Source: Eubacterium sp. (lineage in GTDB: Bacteria; Bacillota; Clostridia; Lachnospirales; Lachnospiraceae). Taken from it: a DNA stretch of 64,000 nt. The translations under genes and the position numbers were made by a program. The DNA is taken from assembly GCA_017433295.1 (NCBI GenBank), contig JAFRHL010000006.1, forward strand, positions 62,001-126,000. The letters run 5' to 3'. A model generated the notes under the pieces. That model searched no databases, was not told the DNA's origin, and saw only the letters and a program-made list of their open reading frames with translations. This document shows positions 52,804 to 61,427 of the stretch, piece after piece; within the stretch, counting starts at the first letter, position 1, and each line of letters begins with the position of its first letter.

Positions 52804-53820
52804 ATGGCTAATATTTATACAAAAACCGGCGATAAAGGGACCACGGGACTTTACGGTGGCTCCAGAGTCGACAAGGACAGCCTGAATGTGGACGTATACG
52901 GTACCATAGATGAAGCAATTTCTTCTCTGGGAGTTGCTTATGCTCAAACTGAAAGTACCGATATAAAAGAGTACGTTCACCACATTCAGGAGAGAATGTT
53001 CATGGCCGGAGCAGAGTTCGCCAGTGACGAAAAAGGCATGAAGATGCTCAAGGATAAAATCAGTGACAAGGATATCTCCTATCTGGAGTCCATCATTGAC
53101 AAATCCACGGAAGTCAACGGCAGAATGACAAGCTTCGTGATTCCGGGTGTGAATCCTTCTTCTGCCTCACTGCACGTTGCAAGAACGATCGTGAGGAGGG
53201 CGGAAAGGAAGATCACCACACTTGCCAGAGAGATTCCGGTGAGGGAGGAATTAAAGAAGTATATTAACCGTCTATCCGATGCCTGTTATGCTCTTGCCCG
53301 TCTGGAAGAGGCCAGGGCTCAGGAGCAGGAGATCGAGGAGCTGAAGGAGCAGGTACGTAAGGTCGTCAGTGAGATGACAGGGTGCGCAGACAAGGGAGTA
53401 TGTAAAATGGATATGTCTCTGAAAACTTTAAAACAGATGGCAGTATACGTTGAGGAAAAGGCCAATGAGATCGGAGTTCCCATGGTATTTTCTGCAGTAG
53501 ATGAAGGCGGAAATCTTCTCTACTTCCAGCGAATGGAGGGATCCCTGCTTATCAGCGTGAAGGTTTCTCAGGACAAGGCATATACCGCCGTATCCCTGAA
53601 GTGTCCTACCTCTGTTCTTGCAGATGTAACGAAACCCGGTGACAGCCTCTGGAGTCTGCATAATTCAGGGGACGGAAGGATCGTCTGCTTTGGTGGCGGA
53701 TATCCCATTGAGGTGGATGGAAAGGTAATTGGTGCAATTGGTGTGAGCGGTGGAACTGCTGAGGAAGACATGGCAGTTGCCACGTATGCATTAGAGAAAA
53801 TGCAAGGAGGAAGATCATAA
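52804..53820 (+). CDS. pduO: Two-domain corrinoid adenosyltransferase PduO
   Basis: 338 residues. The N-terminal PduO-type ATP:cob(I)alamin adenosyltransferase (about 1-185) has NIYTKTGDKGTTGLYGGSRV and RRAERKITTL with the ATP/cobalamin Arg/Glu pattern (SDACYALAR). The C-terminal GlcG/HbpS-like domain (about 200-338) ends in GAIGVSGGTAEEDM. It makes AdoCbl for PduCDE. It is followed by pduP with TAATG overlap. Confidence 0.94.
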   Translation: MANIYTKTGDKGTTGLYGGSRVDKDSLNVDVYGTIDEAISSLGVAYAQTESTDIKEYVHHIQERMFMAGAEFASDEKGMKMLKDKISDKDISYLESIIDKSTEVNGRMTSFVIPGVNPSSASLHVARTIVRRAERKITTLAREIPVREELKKYINRLSDACYALARLEEARAQEQEIEELKEQVRKVVSEMTGCADKGVCKMDMSLKTLKQMAVYVEEKANEIGVPMVFSAVDEGGNLLYFQRMEGSLLISVKVSQDKAYTAVSLKCPTSVLADVTKPGDSLWSLHNSGDGRIVCFGGGYPIEVDGKVIGAIGVSGGTAEEDMAVATYALEKMQGGRS

Positions 53821-55226
53821 TGAATATTGATGTTGCATTAATCGAAAAAGTCGTAAAGAAGGTATTAAATGAAGTAGACTCCTCCTGCCCGGCTGACGAT
53901 TATACATATGGTATCTTTGAAACTATGGATGATGCCATCGAGGCTTCTTTTAAAGCTCAGAAAGAGTATATGCATTATTCCATGGCTGACAGACAGAAGT
54001 TTGTTGAAGGTATCAGAGAGGTAGTTTGCGACAAGGCTAATCTTGATTACATGAGTACCCTTGCAGTTGAAGAAAGCGGCATGGGAGCCGTTGAATACAA
54101 GAAACAGAAAAATGTGCTGGCAGCCATGAAATCTCCGGGCGTTGAAGATCTGGTAACAGAAGCTTTATCCGGTGATGACGGCCTTACTCTTATTGAGTAT
54201 TGTCCCTTTGGTGTAATCGGAGCCATTGCCCCGACCACCAACCCGACAGAGACAGTTATCTGTAACTCCATCGCCATGCTGGCAGGTGGTAACTCTGTAG
54301 TATTCAGCCCCCATCCACGTTCCAAAGGCGTTTCAATCTGGCTGATCAAGAAACTCAATGCGAAACTGGAAGAGCTTGGTGCTCCGAGGAACCTGATCGT
54401 TACGGTTAAGGAACCCTCCATTGAGAACACCAACATCATGATGAACCATCCGAAGGTTCGTATGCTGGTAGCCACCGGTGGTCCAGGAATCGTTAAAGCT
54501 GTTATGTCCACAGGTAAGAAGGCAATCGGAGCCGGTGCCGGCAACCCGCCTGTAGTTGTTGATGAGACAGCTGATATCGAGAAGGCTGCAAGAGACATCG
54601 TAAACGGATGCTCCTTCGATAACAACCTTCCCTGTATCGCAGAGAAAGAATGTATCGCTGTTGACCAGATCGCTGATTATCTGATCTTCAACATGAAGAA
54701 TAACGGTGCTTATGAGGTTAAAGATCCTGCTGTGATCGAGCAGCTGGTAGAGCTCGTAACAAACGACCGTAAGAAACCCAATGTTAATTTCGTAGGTAAG
54801 AGCGCACAGTACATCCTTGATAAAGTTGGTATCAAGGTTGGACCGGAAGTTAAGGTTATCATCATGGAAGCTCCGAAGGATCATCCATTTGTTCAGATTG
54901 AGCTGATGATGCCCATCCTTCCCATCGTTCGTGTACCTAACGTTGACGAAGCAATTGATTTTGCTGTAGAAGTTGAGCATGGAAACAGACATACTGCTAT
55001 GATGCATTCAAGAAATGTTGAGAAGCTTTCAAGAATGGCCAAAGAGATCGAAACCACGATCTTCGTTAAGAACGGTCCGTCATATGCAGGTATCGGTGTC
55101 GGCGGTATGGGATGTACCACATTCACCATCGCAGGTCCGACCGGTGAAGGCTTAACATCTGCTAAATCATTCTGCCGTAAGAGAAGATGTGTATTACAGG
55201 ATGGCTTCCATATCAGAATGAAATAA
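53820..55226 (+). CDS. pduP: CoA-acylating propionaldehyde dehydrogenase PduP
   Basis: 468 residues. The N-terminal helix NIDVALIEKVVKKVLNEV resembles the known PduP encapsulation peptide. The ALDH fold follows with catalytic Cys in SFDNNLPCIAEK and NAD-binding ATGGPGIVKAVMSTGKKAIG. It oxidises propionaldehyde to propionyl-CoA, producing NADH. ATG overlaps the stop codon of pduO. Confidence 0.95.
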   Translation: MNIDVALIEKVVKKVLNEVDSSCPADDYTYGIFETMDDAIEASFKAQKEYMHYSMADRQKFVEGIREVVCDKANLDYMSTLAVEESGMGAVEYKKQKNVLAAMKSPGVEDLVTEALSGDDGLTLIEYCPFGVIGAIAPTTNPTETVICNSIAMLAGGNSVVFSPHPRSKGVSIWLIKKLNAKLEELGAPRNLIVTVKEPSIENTNIMMNHPKVRMLVATGGPGIVKAVMSTGKKAIGAGAGNPPVVVDETADIEKAARDIVNGCSFDNNLPCIAEKECIAVDQIADYLIFNMKNNGAYEVKDPAVIEQLVELVTNDRKKPNVNFVGKSAQYILDKVGIKVGPEVKVIIMEAPKDHPFVQIELMMPILPIVRVPNVDEAIDFAVEVEHGNRHTAMMHSRNVEKLSRMAKEIETTIFVKNGPSYAGIGVGGMGCTTFTIAGPTGEGLTSAKSFCRKRRCVLQDGFHIRMK

Positions 55227-55243
55227 TTAAGAGGTGAGTTTAA

Positions 55244-56572
55244 ATGGAGAAAAACCTTATAGATATAATCGCTCAGTCCGGTATCGTTGGTGCTGGTGGT
55301 GCAGGTTTTCCTACTCATGTAAAAGTGAATGCTAAGGCTGAGTACGTGATCATTAACGGCGCAGAGTGTGAGCCGCTTCTGAGAGTGGACCAGCAGCTGA
55401 TGGCAGTCGAAACAAAAAAGATTCTGGAAGCTTTAAAGCTTGTCAAGGACTTCGTAGGAGCTGACAAGGCTGTAATCGCTTTAAAAGATCATTATCATGA
55501 CGCAATCAACAGTTTTAACAAGTATTTGAGTGAGTATGAAGGCATCAGCCTTCATCTCCTCGAAAACTTCTATCCGGCTGGTGATGAGCAGATCACGGTA
55601 TATGAGGTCACAGGCAGAATCGTGCCGGAAGGCGGTATTCCATTAAAATGCGGAGTTATCGTATCCAATGTTGAGACGATGCTTAACATTTATAATGCTT
55701 ACTTTGAGGATCAACCTGTAACCGATTCTTATGTCACATTTGCCGGTGAAGTAAAGAATCATATTACTTTAAAACTGCCCTTAGGTATGACAGTCGCTGA
55801 AGCGCTTGAGATGGCGGGCGGTGTGACCGTTGACGGACCATATGTTGTTATAAACGGAGGTCCTATGATGGGTAAACATGTGCCGCTGGATTCCAAGATC
55901 ACCAAGACCACCAAGGGTCTGATCGTATTACCGGAAAGCCATCCCTTAATTCAGGATGTCAAGATGGACATCGATAAAATGCTTCATGTTGCCAAGGCAG
56001 CCTGCTGCCACTGTTCCATGTGTACAGAGGTTTGCCCGCGTAACCTGATCGGCCACAGCATAGCACCACACAAAACCATTCGTTTTGCAAGCTATGGTCA
56101 CCTTTGCGATGGATCCGATACACCAATGATCGCATTCTTATGTTCAGAGTGCCGTCTTTGCCAGTATGCATGTATCATGAACCTCCAGCCCTGGAAGGTG
56201 AACCACATGCTCAAAGGTCTTATGGCAAAGCAGGGCATCAGAAACAGCTTGAGCAATGCGCCTGAATCTGCGCATCCGATGAGAGAATACAAGAAGTTCC
56301 CGATTGGGACCCTGATCCGCAAACTGGGACTTACCAAGTACAATGTTGCAGCACCGATGACAGCCCTTCCCTATGAAGTAGATCATGTATCTATTCCGTT
56401 AGGACAGCATATCGGCGCTCCGGCAGTGCCTTGTGTAAATGTAGGCGATACAGTTGCAAAGGGCGACGTAATCGCTAAACCGGCAGAAGGCAAGCTGGGT
56501 GCTTGTATTCACGCAAGTATCAGCGGAACCGTTAAGGCAATCGCTGACGGTTGTGTATCAATCGAGAAATAA
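55244..56572 (+). CDS. pduS: Cobalamin reductase PduS (RnfC-like)
   Basis: 442 residues. The N-terminal flavin-binding region (GIVGAGGAGFPTHVK; NGAECEPLL) is RnfC/NuoF-like, SLBB near 160-215, then two [4Fe-4S] motifs CCHCSMCTEVCP and CSECRLCQYAC, and a C-terminal biotinyl-like fold. PduS reduces cob(II)alamin to cob(I)alamin for PduO. GAGGTGA precedes the ATG. Confidence 0.94.
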   Translation: MEKNLIDIIAQSGIVGAGGAGFPTHVKVNAKAEYVIINGAECEPLLRVDQQLMAVETKKILEALKLVKDFVGADKAVIALKDHYHDAINSFNKYLSEYEGISLHLLENFYPAGDEQITVYEVTGRIVPEGGIPLKCGVIVSNVETMLNIYNAYFEDQPVTDSYVTFAGEVKNHITLKLPLGMTVAEALEMAGGVTVDGPYVVINGGPMMGKHVPLDSKITKTTKGLIVLPESHPLIQDVKMDIDKMLHVAKAACCHCSMCTEVCPRNLIGHSIAPHKTIRFASYGHLCDGSDTPMIAFLCSECRLCQYACIMNLQPWKVNHMLKGLMAKQGIRNSLSNAPESAHPMREYKKFPIGTLIRKLGLTKYNVAAPMTALPYEVDHVSIPLGQHIGAPAVPCVNVGDTVAKGDVIAKPAEGKLGACIHASISGTVKAIADGCVSIEK

Positions 56573-56589
56573 AGGATGGTGTTTACACA

Positions 56590-57141
56590 GTGAAAAAAGC
56601 AGTTGGATTTGTAGAAATTAAGAGCATTCCTGTAGGCATCCAGACAGCAGATGAGATGGTTAAAGCAGGTAATGTAGATTTATTACTGGCTACTCCAATT
56701 TGCCCTGGTAAATATGTGATTATTATTGGTGGATATGTCGGTCCGGTGAAAGCAGCCATGAGCAAGGCTGAGCTGGTTAGTGGCATTTATCTGATTGATA
56801 CACATATCCTTGATAATATTCGTGACGAAGTACTTCCGGCTATCTCCGGTTACAGAGTTACAGAAGACATCCAGGCAGTGGGAGCTATTGAGACAATCTC
56901 CGCTTTGACAGCTATCGTTGCAGCAGATACAGCTGTAAAGGGTGCCAAGGTTAATATTGTTGATTTAAGAATTGCCAGAGGTTTAGGTGGAAAAGGTTAT
57001 CTGATCGTAACCGGAGAAGTAGCCTCCGTAAGAAATGCAATCAATGCATGTCTTGCTAAATTAGGAGTAAGCGGTGAGGTTACATCCACATCGATCATTC
57101 CTCGTCCACATCCACAGATTATTGAGAATTTATTAAAATAA
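56590..57141 (+). CDS. pduT: Microcompartment shell protein PduT, Fe-S tandem-BMC
   Basis: About 183 residues, two BMC domains. The pore-region Cys in ATPICPGKYVIIIGG corresponds to the Fe-S ligand of PduT, so it may conduct electrons through the shell, next to PduS. GTG at 56590 gives the family start KKAVGFVEIKSIPVG; GGATGGTG lies upstream. It is last in the plus-strand pdu operon. Confidence 0.93.
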   Translation: MKKAVGFVEIKSIPVGIQTADEMVKAGNVDLLLATPICPGKYVIIIGGYVGPVKAAMSKAELVSGIYLIDTHILDNIRDEVLPAISGYRVTEDIQAVGAIETISALTAIVAADTAVKGAKVNIVDLRIARGLGGKGYLIVTGEVASVRNAINACLAKLGVSGEVTSTSIIPRPHPQIIENLLK

Positions 57142-57152
57142 TCAAAATTCCG

Positions 57153-57184
57153 GAGGCTGTTCAGAAAATGAACAGCCTCTTTTA
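57153..57184 (+). terminator. Intrinsic terminator after pduT
   Basis: GAGGCTGTTCA (57153-57163) pairs perfectly with TGAACAGCCTC (57169-57179), then TTTT. Confidence 0.9.
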
Positions 57185-57212
57185 ATATATAATAACAAGG
57201 AGTACAAAAAAT

Positions 57213-57560
57213 ATGAGCACACCTTATATAAAGCTTTCTGAACAAAATAAGAAGATCATATTAAACTTTATAGGTTTGTGCAGAATGAACGGGATTGAGA
57301 TGGAAGGCAAACCCTCCATGACCTTTAATGATGTAAGGGAAGATATCGGTCCTGTAAAGTTTGATCTGTTTTTCAGAAATGACGGTGTGGACAAACCAAG
57401 CTGGAGTATGACAGTAAAAGCAGATACAGGCGTCAGATTCCACGACAATGTTCCTGCCAAAAAGGGAGATATTTATTGCTATCTTGATTCATATCGAATT
57501 GAAGAAGGATCTCTTGAAATAAAACCCGTTGCATCCAAATTTAATGTTTTTTCTTTTTAG
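57213..57560 (+). CDS. Small hypothetical protein next to the pdu locus
   Basis: 115 residues, not recognised. Soluble, no signal peptide; the first 30 residues look helical and the rest beta-rich with many aromatic residues (YIKLSEQNKKIILNFI, KFDLFFRNDG, GDIYCYLDSYRIEEGS). AAGGAG precedes the ATG at good spacing and coding composition is like the neighbours. No promoter is evident after the pduT terminator, so it may depend on read-through. Confidence 0.6.
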   Translation: MSTPYIKLSEQNKKIILNFIGLCRMNGIEMEGKPSMTFNDVREDIGPVKFDLFFRNDGVDKPSWSMTVKADTGVRFHDNVPAKKGDIYCYLDSYRIEEGSLEIKPVASKFNVFSF

Positions 57561-57586
57561 GGTGCAATAATTTTTCTAAAATAAGA

Positions 57587-57623
57587 AACCGCCGGGATTC
57601 CATGTTAATGAAAACCCGGCGGT
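57587..57623 (-). terminator. Intrinsic terminator of the minus-strand pdu operon
   Basis: ACCGCCGGG (57588-57596) and CCCGGCGGT (57615-57623); in minus-strand direction the stem is followed by a T-rich tract. Confidence 0.75.
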
Positions 57624-57635
57624 AAAGTCTTAATA

Positions 57636-58871
57636 TTACTGATTTTTTCTGTGATTTAAAAGATCTATCAGATCATCAATAACCTGATCAATATGATCAT
57701 AGGAATTCCACTTCCTGAAAAGGGCAACATCTATATCCACTGCAAGAAACTTAGCCTTTGTTCTCAAATCGTTATCTTCAATGAAATCAAAATCAGCCGT
57801 GTCCATGGTACCGCATACCCTTGAAAAGTTGACGCAGGCTGCAAATCCCAGACATTCTCTTAAGATATCCAGGCCTATGGTTTCTTTATAACCCTTCGTA
57901 ACCTGGTACTCAATCTTGGCATCCTTGTCCCAGTATTGGTAAAAGAAGCTTATATAATTGGTATAGAGCATTTTAAAGAGAGAAAGAAGATAGGCCAGAC
58001 ATTCCTTACGGTCTGCTTCATTATCATAGGGACGAAATGCCGCCGAACAGTACTGGGACAATATATTGGCCAGTATAAAACCAAGGTCATAGGAGAAAGG
58101 AGCTCCAAAAGTATACTCCATATCAATTACCTTGAGGCTGTCATCGTCCGCAAAGATATTGGAGGTATGAAAATCACCATGGATCAGAGTTTCAGACTTG
58201 CTCATAAAGAGATGGCGCAGTTTATAACGCTGAAACTTGAGATCAGGATCTTCAAAAACCCACTTGCAGTAATTGACATAATCCTGGCCGCAGGCATGAT
58301 CGAAATCATCTGCTCCGAAAATACCGAGGAAGATACCGTTCTCCATAACAGAACGAAGCTCGGCATTCATGAAATGAGCCAGAAGAGCCCGATAGGTTTT
58401 GGTGGGCAGATAAAACTCCGATGTGTAGAAATGTGTAGCCGCCAGATACTCTGCCCCCTGATAGGCAAATCTGGGAAGCTGGTGGTCCTTATTAAACTCA
58501 AAGCGAACCAGCTTTAAATTGGAGACATCTTCCATGACGATAATATAGTTGTCAAAGTCAACATGAAAGACCTTGGGAACATACTGGGGAACTATGGCAG
58601 AACGAAGCTGCATGATCTCATACTCGAAGCGGTTCCGCCTTGGAGTAAGGACACTTCCTCTCCTGCGAAGGGTTTCGGTGGACTGTTTTACAATGACAGA
58701 ATGCTTTCCATCGGAAACCGTAAAAACGTAATTACAGTAGCCGTCTCCTTCGATGTCAGCGCCAAGATCCCCTTCACCGATCAGATGTACTTCCACAGGG
58801 TCACACAACTCTACAGAAGGAACATGTTTACGAATATAAGAAACTATATTTTGTTTTGTTAATGTAATCAT
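57636..58871 (-). CDS. MtnK-like sugar kinase (APH superfamily), paralogue B
   Basis: 411 residues, protein-kinase-like/APH fold. The N-lobe (LIGEGDLG..., YVFTVSDGKHSVIVKQS) and catalytic loop HGDFHTSNIF with metal motif VIDMEYTFGAPFSYDLG match 5-methylthioribose kinase (MtnK) in layout. A kinase with all catalytic residues is therefore predicted, but the substrate may differ. It starts at ATG 58871 behind AAGGAAGGGG, 16 bp after its paralogue. It is the last gene of the operon with pduU, pduV and the other kinase. Confidence 0.78.
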   Translation of the reverse strand: MITLTKQNIVSYIRKHVPSVELCDPVEVHLIGEGDLGADIEGDGYCNYVFTVSDGKHSVIVKQSTETLRRRGSVLTPRRNRFEYEIMQLRSAIVPQYVPKVFHVDFDNYIIVMEDVSNLKLVRFEFNKDHQLPRFAYQGAEYLAATHFYTSEFYLPTKTYRALLAHFMNAELRSVMENGIFLGIFGADDFDHACGQDYVNYCKWVFEDPDLKFQRYKLRHLFMSKSETLIHGDFHTSNIFADDDSLKVIDMEYTFGAPFSYDLGFILANILSQYCSAAFRPYDNEADRKECLAYLLSLFKMLYTNYISFFYQYWDKDAKIEYQVTKGYKETIGLDILRECLGFAACVNFSRVCGTMDTADFDFIEDNDLRTKAKFLAVDIDVALFRKWNSYDHIDQVIDDLIDLLNHRKNQ

Positions 58872-58887
58872 AGCCCCTTCCTTCTTT

Positions 58888-60141
58888 CTATAGAACCAGG
58901 TCTTTGATGTTTGTGCGATATATTTCTTCAATTGTCTTTATATCATCAATGAAATCATCGATAGATGTATAAGACTCCCAGTTAACCAGCATATGCCGGT
59001 TAAGGATAATGGAAAAGCACTTGGCATTATGCCTCTGTACCGGATCGGCAATCTCATCATAATCAGGAAATGCGATGACACTGACAATACGCCCAAGCAT
59101 GGCGGTGGCGGCAAATCCGATAAATTCTTTCAGGGTAGTCTGGCAGAAATCTTCAAGCAATCCGGGAACATCCCTGTACTCGGGCTTGGCGAATCTGCGG
59201 AAATGCCTGCAAAAGTACTTACAGAAGCTTAAATAGGTATCTTTTATAATAAACAGGCAGTAGGCCTGGTAGGCCTCCCTGTCGCTCTCTGTGTCAAATG
59301 GTCTGAAAGCCGCTGCGGCATACTGGGTCAGGAAGTTCTGAAGGAAATATCCCATGTCATAGGAGAAGGGACCGCAGAAGGTATACTCCATATCTATGAC
59401 TTTGGTTTCATCATCACTGGCGAAAATATTGGAAGTATGCAGGTCTCCATGGATCAGGCACTCACCCTTGGTCATAAAGAGATGACGGAGCCGCTGCCTT
59501 GCGATCAGGACCTCAGGGTCTGCACAGATTTTTTCGGAGAATCTTTCAAAATCCGGATCAAGGGGCCTGCCTACGGTATCCTCAGGAGTAACCTTGCTTA
59601 AGAACATGCCGATATCCATGATCTGTCTCATGGTAGAGTTCATAAAATGAACGGAAAGATCCCTGAAAGTTTTGCCGTCAAGGTAATACTCGGAAGTAAA
59701 GAAATTGTTGGCGGCCATATAGCGGCCAATATGTTCCCCCAGCAGAGGGAACTGTACCCCTTTGAGCAGCTGAAAACGGGAAATCTTAAGATGAGACACA
59801 TCTTCGGTAATGAATACCCGGTTTTCTGTATCAATATCATATACGGCAGGAACAAAATCCGGGGCAATGGCCTTGCGCAGCAGAAGAGAATCATATTCCA
59901 GTTTATAACGGTTGACATCCAGCTGCATATGCATGCCGACCCGGGACTGAACCGTGGACTGTTTGACAATCAGAAAATGCCTGCCGTCGGAAACCCGGTA
60001 AACAAAATTGATAAAACCGTCCCCATCCTCTTCTTTACTGCCTTCTCCGATGGCGGAGACCTGTACGTCCCCCTCAATATTGAAAAAATCAAGCCTTGAA
60101 TCCACATAGGAAGCAACATTCTCTTTTGTCAGTTGAATCAA
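58888..60141 (-). CDS. MtnK-like sugar kinase (APH superfamily), paralogue A
   Basis: 417 residues, related along its length to the adjacent kinase. IGEGSKEEDGDGFINFVYRVSDG and IVKQS form the N-lobe; HGDLHTSNIF and VIDMEYTFCGPFSYDMG the catalytic site, again MtnK-like. TTG at 60141 behind AAGGGGG gives the same start (MIQLTKENV) as paralogue B; GTG 60150 is less likely. 5-Methylthioribose and 5-deoxyribose are known substrates of the family; AdoCbl breakdown yields 5'-deoxyadenosine, which suggests but does not prove a salvage role. Confidence 0.78.
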   Translation of the reverse strand: MIQLTKENVASYVDSRLDFFNIEGDVQVSAIGEGSKEEDGDGFINFVYRVSDGRHFLIVKQSTVQSRVGMHMQLDVNRYKLEYDSLLLRKAIAPDFVPAVYDIDTENRVFITEDVSHLKISRFQLLKGVQFPLLGEHIGRYMAANNFFTSEYYLDGKTFRDLSVHFMNSTMRQIMDIGMFLSKVTPEDTVGRPLDPDFERFSEKICADPEVLIARQRLRHLFMTKGECLIHGDLHTSNIFASDDETKVIDMEYTFCGPFSYDMGYFLQNFLTQYAAAAFRPFDTESDREAYQAYCLFIIKDTYLSFCKYFCRHFRRFAKPEYRDVPGLLEDFCQTTLKEFIGFAATAMLGRIVSVIAFPDYDEIADPVQRHNAKCFSIILNRHMLVNWESYTSIDDFIDDIKTIEEIYRTNIKDLVL

Positions 60142-60218
60142 GGCAAACACCCCCTTAGGTTCCGGTCTGGCAATGACACCATGCTATGGCACACAAAAAC
60201 CGGTATAAATCTTTTATA

Positions 60219-60698
60219 CTAATCAAAATAATCATCAGAAAACCTGACAGCGGTTTCGGCTTTATAACGGGCAACAATTTCATGAATGCCCTTGGAAAGA
60301 GCTTCGATACCTTCGCCGGTAAAGGAACTGACCGCGAAAATATCCCTGCAGCCTGCCAGTTCAAGATAACCTCTCCCCTGCTTCTGCTTGGAATCACTTC
60401 TGTCGATCTTGGTCAGAACCCCTATAACAGGTCTTTCAAACTTGGTATCGATCCCGCCGGAGAACCAGCAGTCATCGCTGGTGGAATCCTGCACCAGACA
60501 AATGACATCGGCATCATAGGAGGTAATGGTAAGTGATCCCCAGTAGCCCCGCTGCTGCATGTACTCTCCGGGTGTATCTATAAAGTTGCCGATATATTCT
60601 ACAGCCTGAGTCTTGTCGTATTTGATCTCCTCGTTCCTGAGCCTCTGGATCAAAGTGGTCTTGCCTGCTGCTGACGGACCGATGAGCATAATTTTCAT
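60219..60698 (-). CDS. pduV: PduV/EutP family GTPase-like protein
   Basis: 159 residues. P-loop GPSAAGKTTL, Asp-Thr-Pro-Gly motif as IDTPGEYM and the base motif LTKID. PduV of Salmonella associates with the outside of the compartment and its movement; EutP-type members have been linked to acetate kinase activity. Lies 15 bp after pduU. Confidence 0.92.
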   Translation of the reverse strand: MKIMLIGPSAAGKTTLIQRLRNEEIKYDKTQAVEYIGNFIDTPGEYMQQRGYWGSLTITSYDADVICLVQDSTSDDCWFSGGIDTKFERPVIGVLTKIDRSDSKQKQGRGYLELAGCRDIFAVSSFTGEGIEALSKGIHEIVARYKAETAVRFSDDYFD

Positions 60699-60713
60699 AT
60701 GTCAGTTCTCCAA

Positions 60714-61094
60714 TCAGGTCTTCGTAATAGAAACCACATCAAAGCCCAGCTTATTGTAGAAAGTCGAAATCACACTGTTTAAAGCGGATTCCACATTTGC
60801 CGTGGAGCCCACGATGATAACAGATCCTGAAAAACGGTCAACAAATCCAAGCTTTATGGATGCGGCTTTTGTGCAGATATCAGCGGCAATAATGGTAGCC
60901 TCTGACGGTGTGATGGTCATGATACCGATGGCGTCATGATAATCATCAGGAAGACCCAGCTTTCTGTAAACAGATTCCTTGGGTCTGGTAACCATATGTG
61001 CCAGGGTAATCTGCTTGCCGGGAACATATTCCTGTATCATACGTGATTTATCTTCCGCATTGATACCATTATTGATCATATCTCTGGTAGCCAT
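60714..61094 (-). CDS. pduU: Microcompartment shell protein PduU/EutS, permuted BMC-H
   Basis: 126 residues, circularly permuted BMC domain with an N-terminal extension that forms a beta-barrel over the pore: [18 protein letters not shown], then [21 protein letters not shown] and [16 protein letters not shown]. First gene of the minus-strand pdu operon. Confidence 0.93.
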   Translation of the reverse strand: MATRDMINNGINAEDKSRMIQEYVPGKQITLAHMVTRPKESVYRKLGLPDDYHDAIGIMTITPSEATIIAADICTKAASIKLGFVDRFSGSVIIVGSTANVESALNSVISTFYNKLGFDVVSITKT

Positions 61095-61128
61095 AAATAT
61101 CCCCCTTTGAAATATTTCGGATTATTAT

Positions 61129-61160
61129 GATTTCTAAATGAGAAATAGTATATAGAAATC
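61129..61160 (-). promoter_or_regulatory. Inverted repeat around the candidate pduU promoter
   Basis: GATTTCTA (61129-61136) and TAGAAATC (61153-61160) enclose a minus-strand -10 TATACT (61152-61147); a nested TTTCT/AGAAA lies inside. This suggests an operator over the promoter. The rest of the 333-bp gap 61095-61427 is AT-rich with no gene recognised. Confidence 0.42.
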
Positions 61161-61413
61161 ACGGGACATTAATCATTTTTTAAAATGGACAGACTCCTGC
61201 CCGACAATAATTTGATTTTATTGTACAAAAAAAGATAAGAAAAGTAAATAAAAATAGTCGTATCTGATATATATTTTTTTGTTTAAGTGGTGGTATTGAA
61301 ATGGTTCTCAGAACAAATCTTTCACTGTAGCGATTCCTTACCTGACGGGCGGCTGTCAGAATTATTCTTATAAGCAGATTATCACCCTCCAGTTCTTAAA
61401 AAAAGATCCTAAG

Positions 61414-61421
61414 CATATAAT
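61414..61421 (+). promoter_or_regulatory. Possible sigma-E -10 element of spoIID
   Basis: CATATAAT (61414-61421) fits the sigma-E -10; the -35 is poor. Transcription would start at about the ATG (61428), so the leader is absent or the next ATG (61443) is used. Confidence 0.4.
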
Positions 61422-61427
61422 AGTACA

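Noticed and set aside
57636-60141. N-termini of the two kinases as encapsulation peptides
   Set aside because: The LTK.NV.SYV helix is the normal first helix of MtnK-like kinases and is not separated from the fold by a linker.
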